Below are positions 14,063-18,381 of a DNA stretch of 18,381 bases, piece by piece. How positions within the stretch are numbered: position 1 is the stretch's first letter; each line of letters begins with the position of its first letter. The notes beneath the pieces are model-generated. The model was given only the letters and a program-made list of their open reading frames with translations. It ran no database searches and was not told where the DNA came from. The translations under genes were made by a program, and so were the position numbers. Origin of the DNA: an uncultured Clostridia bacterium (lineage in GTDB: Bacteria > Bacillota > Clostridia > Christensenellales > UBA1242); contig CAMOCH010000013.1 in NCBI GenBank assembly GCA_946610655.1, positions 1 through 18,381 of the forward strand, given 5' to 3'.

Positions 14063-15316
14063 ATGAAAATAAATACAAATCCTATTAAAGGTACGGTTGA
14101 TTATTTGCCTGCTGATATGGAAATTAGACAAGATGCAATAAACAAAATTCTTGGAACTTTTAAAGTCCATGGATTTTTGCAGGTTAAAACACCAATATTG
14201 GAAAATTTGGAACTTTTAACAAATGGAGATAGTGGTGATAACCAAAAACTTATGTTTAAAACAATCAAGCGTGGAGAAAAACTTGATTTATCAAAACCAA
14301 ATTTGAAAGAATCTGACATTGTTGAAGAAGGTCTTAGATATGATTTAACTGTTCCACTTGCTCGTCTTTATGCTGGCAATCGTGAAAAATTGGTTACTCC
14401 TTTTAAGGCTATTCAAATTGATGAAAGTTTTAGAGCAGAAAAACCACAGAGAGGCAGAAACCGTCAATTTACACAATGTGATATTGATATTTGGGGTGAT
14501 GCAAGCATTAATGCCGAAATTGAAATTTTGATTGCAGGAATTTCTGCTTATAAAGAAATTGGTCTTAATAATATTGTTCTTAAAATTAATGATAGAAGAG
14601 CACTTTCTGAGATTATAACAGGTGTTGGATTTGATGCTAACGTTGTTAATGATGTTTGTATAAGTTTGGATAAACTTGATAAGATTGGTGCGCAAAATGT
14701 AATTGAGGAAATCAATCAAAAATTTGCTCAAGTGAGTGGCATTGAAAAAATGTCTGCAAAACTTTTGAACATTATCGAAGAAGTTAAAACTGTTACTCCA
14801 GATAAACTTGTTAAATTTGGTGTTTCTGAAGAAATTGCAAACAATTTGATGACTCTTCAAAAAGTTGTTAGTGATTTAACAAATGCAAAAGTTGAATTTG
14901 ATATAACTGTTGTTCGTGGACAAGGATACTACACAGGAACAGTTTTTGAGTGCTATGTTGTTGATGGTGGATTTAATCGTGCCATTGGTGGTGGTGGAAG
15001 ATATGACAAAATGCTTGAAAAATTTGTGGGAACAAATGTACCTGCAGTTGGATACAGCATTGGTCTTGACCCAGTTGTTATGCTTTTGAAAGAATCTAAT
15101 AAAACAGTAAAAAGCAACAAATATGCGCTTATTTATCCAAAAAATGCAGATATTTACCAAATTTTCAAACTAAAACAACAATTAATTGCAAAAAACTGCG
15201 AAATTTCTGCTTTTTGTGAACCAAAGAACTATAAAAATTTCTGTGAGAAACTAAAAAACAATAATTTTGTGGGCATAATTAAAATGGAAAATCCTAATAA
15301 TATTATTAGTTTGTAG
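14063..15316 (+). CDS. hisS: Histidyl-tRNA synthetase
   Basis: The protein has 417 residues, the normal size for a bacterial class II HisRS. Motif 1 region GTVDYLPADME is at 10-20; DLTVPLAR (94-101); motif 2 FRAEKPQRGRNRQFTQ (123-138); the HisA-type signature reads VRGQGYYTGTVFE (284-296) and GGGGRYDKM (310-318 area); motif 3 is GYSIGLDPV (330-338). A short anticodon-binding domain closes the protein (about 350-417). The catalytic signature is usually RG-L/F-D-YYTG; here the Asp position is Gly. All other active-site blocks are present, so this is more likely HisRS than the regulatory paralogue HisZ. The ATG has GGAG five bases upstream, at the end of miaA, and the next gene starts seven bases after its stop. 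Confidence 0.93.
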   Translation: MKINTNPIKGTVDYLPADMEIRQDAINKILGTFKVHGFLQVKTPILENLELLTNGDSGDNQKLMFKTIKRGEKLDLSKPNLKESDIVEEGLRYDLTVPLARLYAGNREKLVTPFKAIQIDESFRAEKPQRGRNRQFTQCDIDIWGDASINAEIEILIAGISAYKEIGLNNIVLKINDRRALSEIITGVGFDANVVNDVCISLDKLDKIGAQNVIEEINQKFAQVSGIEKMSAKLLNIIEEVKTVTPDKLVKFGVSEEIANNLMTLQKVVSDLTNAKVEFDITVVRGQGYYTGTVFECYVVDGGFNRAIGGGGRYDKMLEKFVGTNVPAVGYSIGLDPVVMLLKESNKTVKSNKYALIYPKNADIYQIFKLKQQLIAKNCEISAFCEPKNYKNFCEKLKNNNFVGIIKMENPNNIISL

Positions 15317-15323
15317 GTGACAA

Positions 15324-15911
15324 ATGGATTTAAATATACTTCAGTGGATAAATCAAAATTTGCATGGTTCAAATTTTGTTAATAATCTTTTTAAATATAT
15401 TTCATACCTTGGAGAAAAGGGTATTATTTGGATTGCACTTGCGGTAATATTATTATGCTTTAAGAAAACAAGAAAAGGTGGTTTTTTGCTTCTTGTAAGC
15501 CTTGGAATTGGTATTGTTTTGAATACGTTTATATTAAAGCCGTTAATTGCAAGACCAAGACCTTGGACTCTTGATGAATCTTTTGTAGATTTTATGAATT
15601 CAATTAATTTAAAAGTTCCAACAGATTATAGCATGCCAAGTGGACATACTCAGATTGCAATTAATGCAGCAGTGTTTATCACGTTATATTTTAAGAAAAA
15701 AGGTTTGTGGGCATGGATACCAGCACTGCTTATTTCATTCAGTAGAGTGTTCCTTTTGGCACACTACACAACAGATGTTTTAGTTGCTGCTGCAGAAGGC
15801 ATTGTTATTGCAACATTTGTATATTTTGTTGGAGGCTTGATTTTGAATAAAATTATAAAAAATTATGAAGAAAGTAAGTCTGAAAAACAAAAATTAAAGG
15901 AGAATGAGTAA
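15324..15911 (+). CDS. PAP2-family membrane phosphatase
   Basis: The protein has 195 residues with about five or six membrane segments and the complete PAP2 phosphatase triad: KX6RP in KPLIARPRP (72-80), PSGH (105-108), and SRX5HX3D in SRVFLLAHYTTD (140-151), with His108 and His147 as catalytic residues. Such proteins dephosphorylate lipid phosphates at the outer membrane face; undecaprenyl pyrophosphate (BcrC-like) and phosphatidic or phosphatidylglycerol phosphate are the main options, and the sequence does not decide. An AGGTGA site precedes the ATG by four bases. Seven bases separate it from hisS, so it is probably in the same operon, which ends at a terminator stem that holds its stop codon. 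Confidence 0.9.
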   Translation: MDLNILQWINQNLHGSNFVNNLFKYISYLGEKGIIWIALAVILLCFKKTRKGGFLLLVSLGIGIVLNTFILKPLIARPRPWTLDESFVDFMNSINLKVPTDYSMPSGHTQIAINAAVFITLYFKKKGLWAWIPALLISFSRVFLLAHYTTDVLVAAAEGIVIATFVYFVGGLILNKIIKNYEESKSEKQKLKENE

Positions 15912-15934
15912 AACACAAACGTGTTTTACTTTTT
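15908..15934 (+). terminator. Terminator overlapping the PAP2 stop codon
   Basis: Perfect nine-base arms GTAAAACAC and GTGTTTTAC enclose a four-base loop and are followed by five T. The stop TAA (15909-15911) is in the first arm. The next gene's ATG follows four bases after the T-run, so this may act as an attenuator for it. Confidence 0.75.
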
Positions 15935-15937
15935 ATT

Positions 15938-16486
15938 ATGGAAATAACAAAAATAAACACAAATTTTTCTTGCAATTATTTGGTTAAAAAAGGCGATAAA
16001 ACAATTTTGATAGATTGTTCTTGTGTGCTTTCAGATTTGAAAAAACTCACTGACAAACTTGATGCAATTGTTATAACTCATGGTCATTTTGACCATTTTT
16101 TCACATTGGAGCAAGTTCAAAAGCATTATGGTTGCAAAGTTTTTATGCATGAAAAAGCATTTGAAAAATTAACAAATAGCAGACAAAATGCAAGCAGATT
16201 TTTTGGCATGATTTTTGAGTGCAAAATAGATAAGAAAAATGTTGAATTTTTAAGCGAAGGGCAAAATGATATTGGTGGCGTTATGTGTAATATTTATTAT
16301 GCATTTGGTCACACAAACGATAGTGTGCTGATTGAAATAGATAAAGCGCTTTTCACTGGAGATTTCTTGTTTAAAAATTCTTATGGAAGAACAGATTTGC
16401 CAACAGGAGATTTTTCTGTTATGAAAACAAGTTTAAGAAAATATTTGCCACTTTCAAAGTCTAGAATTTGTTATTATGGGCACTAG
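15938..16486 (+). CDS. Metallo-beta-lactamase-fold hydrolase (glyoxalase II-like), ending on its last metal ligand
   Basis: The protein has 182 residues and the MBL fold: SCNYLV at the N-terminus, THGHFDH (47-53, the HxHxDH metal motif), AFGHTNDS (122-129, His125), TGDFLF (140-145, bridging Asp142) and a final YYGH, whose His182 is the C-terminal residue and corresponds to the last zinc-ligand His of the usual PGHG/GHG motif. Relatives continue for 10-25 residues after this point. All metal ligands are therefore kept, but the C-terminal helix is absent. No ribosome binding site is seen, and it follows a terminator stem by four bases, so expression may depend on read-through or coupling with the PAP2 gene. 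Likely a small thioester or lactone hydrolase; substrate unknown. Confidence 0.82.
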   Translation: MEITKINTNFSCNYLVKKGDKTILIDCSCVLSDLKKLTDKLDAIVITHGHFDHFFTLEQVQKHYGCKVFMHEKAFEKLTNSRQNASRFFGMIFECKIDKKNVEFLSEGQNDIGGVMCNIYYAFGHTNDSVLIEIDKALFTGDFLFKNSYGRTDLPTGDFSVMKTSLRKYLPLSKSRICYYGH

Positions 16487-16490
16487 GGTA

Positions 16491-16519
16491 TTTACAAATT
16501 GATAGATATGTTATATAAT
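16491..16519 (+). promoter_or_regulatory. Promoter of the 333-residue unknown gene
   Basis: TTTACA (16491-16496), a 17-base spacer and consensus TATAAT (16514-16519), starting four bases after the preceding stop codon. The expected leader of about 20 bases carries AGAGGA. Confidence 0.7.
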
Positions 16520-16545
16520 TGCTATATCAAAAGAGGAAACAAATT

Positions 16546-17547
16546 ATGTATGTTGATTTTGAGGTTAATCCAGAATTAGAAAAGATTGTTTTGGGAAGTA
16601 TTCCAAAAGGATACTATGGAATAAAAAAAGCAATATATATTTATGTTAAATTGTGTAGAACTTTAAAATATTCCATGGATTATTTTGTTGGTAAACAAGA
16701 AGCAATTGATTATTTTAGAGACCCATCAAACATAAAAAATATTGATGGCATAAACAACAAAGATGTTGTTTGCTATGTTTTTAATGCAATACTCATGAAA
16801 TTATACTATAAAGCTGATTTGCGTGATGAAATTAGTGATTATGGATATCGCTTTACTGATGATGGCAAATTTGTTGATGAACATTTTACAGCTCAAGCGC
16901 AAATTGCAAGTTTTTGGTCTGATTTTGATGGCACAAAAGGAAGAATTAAAGATAATGATTTAACTGCTTTAAAATATTCAGATAAGGTGCCTACGGGGTG
17001 GAAAATGCATGATAAAAGAATTGAAAAGTTCTTTGATGAAACTCTTCATGAAGTTATTGCAGAAAATCCAGTTGAAATGTCTAATCAAGAAGAATACTTA
17101 AAAAAAGTTGCAGCAAAATTTAATGGAAAACAAAATGAATATCCACTTAAAGATAGGGTAGATTTGTTTTTAAGAAGTATTGATATTGCCGATAATGAAT
17201 TATTTGGATTTAATAATTTGATTGTGTTATCTGATTTATTGTTTACTCAAGATGAACGCACATATAATAAAGATGATAGTGAAAAAGATAACATTTATTT
17301 TAAAATTGTTAAAGAAAAGGCAACAAGTGAATTAAAATGCTTGCTATATTATAAAAATTCAAAAATTAAAGACTTAGATAAACAACTGAAAATTTATGAA
17401 ATTTCGGTTTCAGACCAAACTTATAAAGAAATTGGTGTTGATGAAATTATAAAGAGAATAGATTCTCATTATTACACAAAAAAACATGGTGAAACACTTG
17501 AATATCCAGAAGTTATAAATGAGTATAAAGCTGTTCAAATGGAATAA
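16546..17547 (+). CDS. Unrecognised protein, possible transglutaminase/papain-like cysteine peptidase fold
   Basis: I choose the ATG at 16546, which follows an AGAGGA site; the earlier ATG at 16519 overlaps the -10 box. The product has 333 residues, is soluble and has no signal peptide. An N-terminal pattern (GIKKAIYIYVKLCRTLKYSMDYF, shortened here to its key residues KKAIYIY and LKYS), then NNKDVVCYVFNAIL with Cys76, VDEHFTAQ with His113, and WSDFDGTKGR...NDL with Asp126/128 is in the order Cys-His-Asp seen in transglutaminase-like domains, whose proteins often begin with a similar helix. This is weak recognition and could be chance. The C-terminal half is rich in Lys, Asp and Glu. It has its own promoter and a terminator shared with the facing gene. 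Confidence 0.6.
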   Translation: MYVDFEVNPELEKIVLGSIPKGYYGIKKAIYIYVKLCRTLKYSMDYFVGKQEAIDYFRDPSNIKNIDGINNKDVVCYVFNAILMKLYYKADLRDEISDYGYRFTDDGKFVDEHFTAQAQIASFWSDFDGTKGRIKDNDLTALKYSDKVPTGWKMHDKRIEKFFDETLHEVIAENPVEMSNQEEYLKKVAAKFNGKQNEYPLKDRVDLFLRSIDIADNELFGFNNLIVLSDLLFTQDERTYNKDDSEKDNIYFKIVKEKATSELKCLLYYKNSKIKDLDKQLKIYEISVSDQTYKEIGVDEIIKRIDSHYYTKKHGETLEYPEVINEYKAVQME

Positions 17548-17554
17548 TGAGCAT

Positions 17555-17587
17555 AAAAAAACGAACCATAAATTGGTTCGCTTTTTT
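17555..17587. terminator. Bidirectional terminator between two unrecognised genes
   Basis: CGAACCA and TGGTTCG (17562-17568, 17574-17580) enclose a five-base loop, with a run of A before and a run of T after. It can end both convergent transcripts; the TAA of the minus-strand gene lies at the edge of the T-run. Confidence 0.88.
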
Positions 17588-18101
17588 ATTTTGCATTTTG
17601 GTTATTTAGTGTTTCATCAACCAAGTTAATAAGATTTGTATAATCTTTTTCAGCATTTCTTTTCATAACTTTTGATATTTGTTCTTTGTTGTAATATGTA
17701 TTAATTTCTTTATCAATATTTTTTAATACTTCATTTTTTTCTTGTTCAATAATTCTTCCCAAAATCTCAGCTCTGTCAGGATATTTGTTTAATATAAATT
17801 CAACCCATTTGTAGTTTGATGCGCCTAGTGGCATAAGTTTTGGGTCTTTTCCATAGCAATCATATTCATATTTAATTACATTAAGTGAAAAATGTGTGTT
17901 ATCAATATATGCAGCAAGTTCTGATTCTTTACCTATTCTAGGGTCTTCTGCATCAACTTTAATAAAATAATTATATTTAAGTCCGTTAAGATTTTGAACA
18001 AAATTGACTTTATAGCAATTGTTCTCACGCACATTGATTTTATATTCTTTCAAAAATTCTTTAACATCATCAGTTGTAAATAAATCAAATTTTTTATCCA
18101 T
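17586..18101 (-). CDS. Unrecognised small soluble protein
   Basis: The protein has 171 residues, a good GAGGT ribosome binding site and a strong promoter, so it is probably real. I do not recognise a family. The N-terminal half (about 1-85) looks like alternating strands and helices, with VNFVQNLNGLKYNYFIKVD followed by a short acidic and glycine stretch. The middle holds KWVEFILNKYPDRAEILGRI, and the C-terminal 60 residues are helical and highly charged (many Lys, Glu, Asn), possibly coiled. There is no signal peptide or membrane segment. It faces the 333-residue unknown gene and diverges from the permease gene. Base composition and codon use resemble the neighbours. Confidence 0.6.
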   Translation of the reverse strand: MDKKFDLFTTDDVKEFLKEYKINVRENNCYKVNFVQNLNGLKYNYFIKVDAEDPRIGKESELAAYIDNTHFSLNVIKYEYDCYGKDPKLMPLGASNYKWVEFILNKYPDRAEILGRIIEQEKNEVLKNIDKEINTYYNKEQISKVMKRNAEKDYTNLINLVDETLNNQNAK

Positions 18102-18121
18102 AGCGTTTACCTCGTAAAATC

Positions 18122-18149
18122 ATTATATCATATTCACTATCATTGTCAA
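18122..18149 (-). promoter_or_regulatory. Strong promoter of the 171-residue unknown gene
   Basis: Minus strand: consensus TTGACA (18144-18149), a 16-base spacer and consensus TATAAT (18122-18127) preceded by TGa. The leader is short, with GAGGT before the ATG. Confidence 0.8.
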
Positions 18150-18277
18150 TATGCAAAACAAAAAAGATAGGGTTGTTGTTTGATTAAGTTTTGTTAAACT
18201 GTAAAGTCAGTAAATTTTAGATAAACAAAGAGAATGTATTGTTTGTGTAATTGATATAGACTCTTTAAATAAATTGC

Positions 18278-18307
18278 TTGCTAAGGTGAAATCATTTTTT
18301 GTATAAT
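18278..18307 (+). promoter_or_regulatory. Promoter of the nucleobase permease gene
   Basis: TTGCTA (18278-18283), an 18-base spacer and TATAAT (18302-18307). The predicted leader is only about 15 bases, so there is no room for a riboswitch between it and the gene. The rest of 18150-18277 holds no convincing gene or structure; a six-codon ATG frame at about 18234 lacks support. Confidence 0.6.
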
Positions 18308-18328
18308 TTTTATATACGGAGAAAGTAT

Positions 18329-18381
18329 ATGGAAAAAATGAAATATGATGTGCATCAAAAACCACCATTTTGGCAAAACTT
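18329..18381 (+). CDS. Start of a probable NCS2 (uracil/xanthine) permease, 3' partial
   Basis: Only 17 codons are in the window, starting at the ATG at 18329, which has a CGGAGAAAG site seven bases upstream. The peptide YDVHQKPPFWQN resembles the short cytoplasmic N-terminus of uracil/xanthine permeases (the YDV-x-x-KP-x-F motif before the first membrane segment), which import nucleobases by proton symport. The family call rests on this short motif alone. Nothing can be said of the membrane part. Confidence 0.5.
   Translation, partial: MEKMKYDVHQKPPFWQN

Noticed and set aside
14345..14860. 171-codon minus-strand open frame inside hisS, plus shorter ones at 14101-14319 and 14876-15160
   Set aside because: They lie antisense to a clear hisS with all its motifs; the products are Phe/Asn/Ile-rich with no family features and no promoter or ribosome binding site, typical of antisense frames in AT-rich DNA.
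16484..16560. Frameshift at the end of the metallo-hydrolase gene that would extend it
   Set aside because: The other two frames after the TAG do not give a family-like C-terminal helix, and a well-spaced promoter for the next gene occupies the sequence.
18150..18328. Riboswitch (purine or PRPP type) before the nucleobase permease
   Set aside because: The best promoter leaves a leader of only about 15 bases and no multi-stem structure with a terminator is visible upstream.
1..18381. TGA read as Trp (Mollicutes-type code)
   Set aside because: All recognised genes are complete under the standard code, Trp is encoded by TGG in conserved positions, and no conserved frame is broken by TGA.
1..18381. 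CRISPR arrays, phage attachment sites, insertion sequences, tRNA genes
   Set aside because: No regularly spaced repeats, terminal inverted repeats with a transposase, or cloverleaf-like sequences were seen by reading both strands.

Overview
The window is low-GC DNA with Bacillota-like gene content. The initiation genes dnaD and dnaI sit as a pair, many starts have GAGG/GGAGG ribosome binding sites, and promoters look like sigma-A type (TTGACA/TATAAT, often with an extended TGn). TGA is not read as Trp. No species can be named from the sequence; an uncultured, small-genome gut Clostridia- or Bacilli-like lineage fits best (inference). There is no CRISPR array, insertion sequence, tRNA or rRNA. 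No gene-free stretch exceeds 300 bases.

Region 1 (1-3104) is an envelope polysaccharide end. It holds the C-terminal part of a COG5610-like HAD/glycan protein, a Wzx-type flippase and, facing them, a CrtO-like membrane acyltransferase. Region 2 (3234-6684, minus strand) is a compact three-gene operon: a PlsC-like acyltransferase, a GT8 glycosyltransferase, and a GT8-PlsC fusion. Together with the CrtO-like gene this looks like a cassette that glycosylates and acylates a membrane lipid, and it is the best candidate here for an undescribed pathway. A divergent membrane-anchored XRE regulator (6852-7448) sits across an intergenic region with a 7-bp-arm palindrome.

Region 3 (7468-12936) is housekeeping: dnaD-dnaI (a DnaD with an apparent internal module duplication), a LOG-family nucleotide hydrolase, a PflX-like radical SAM protein, and a divergent RlmD-type 23S rRNA methyltransferase. 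Region 4 (13067-16486) is a plus-strand run: a 39-codon Lys-rich small ORF overlapping miaA, then hisS, a PAP2 phosphatase and a metallo-beta-lactamase fold hydrolase that ends on its last metal-ligand histidine. Region 5 (16546-18381) holds two unrecognised genes facing each other across a shared terminator, and the start of a probable NCS2 nucleobase permease.

Two genome-style features recur. Three genes (6852, 11445 complement, 13067) have a -10 box exactly six bases before the ATG and no ribosome binding site, so they probably make leaderless mRNAs. Several terminator stems contain the stop codon of the gene they end.
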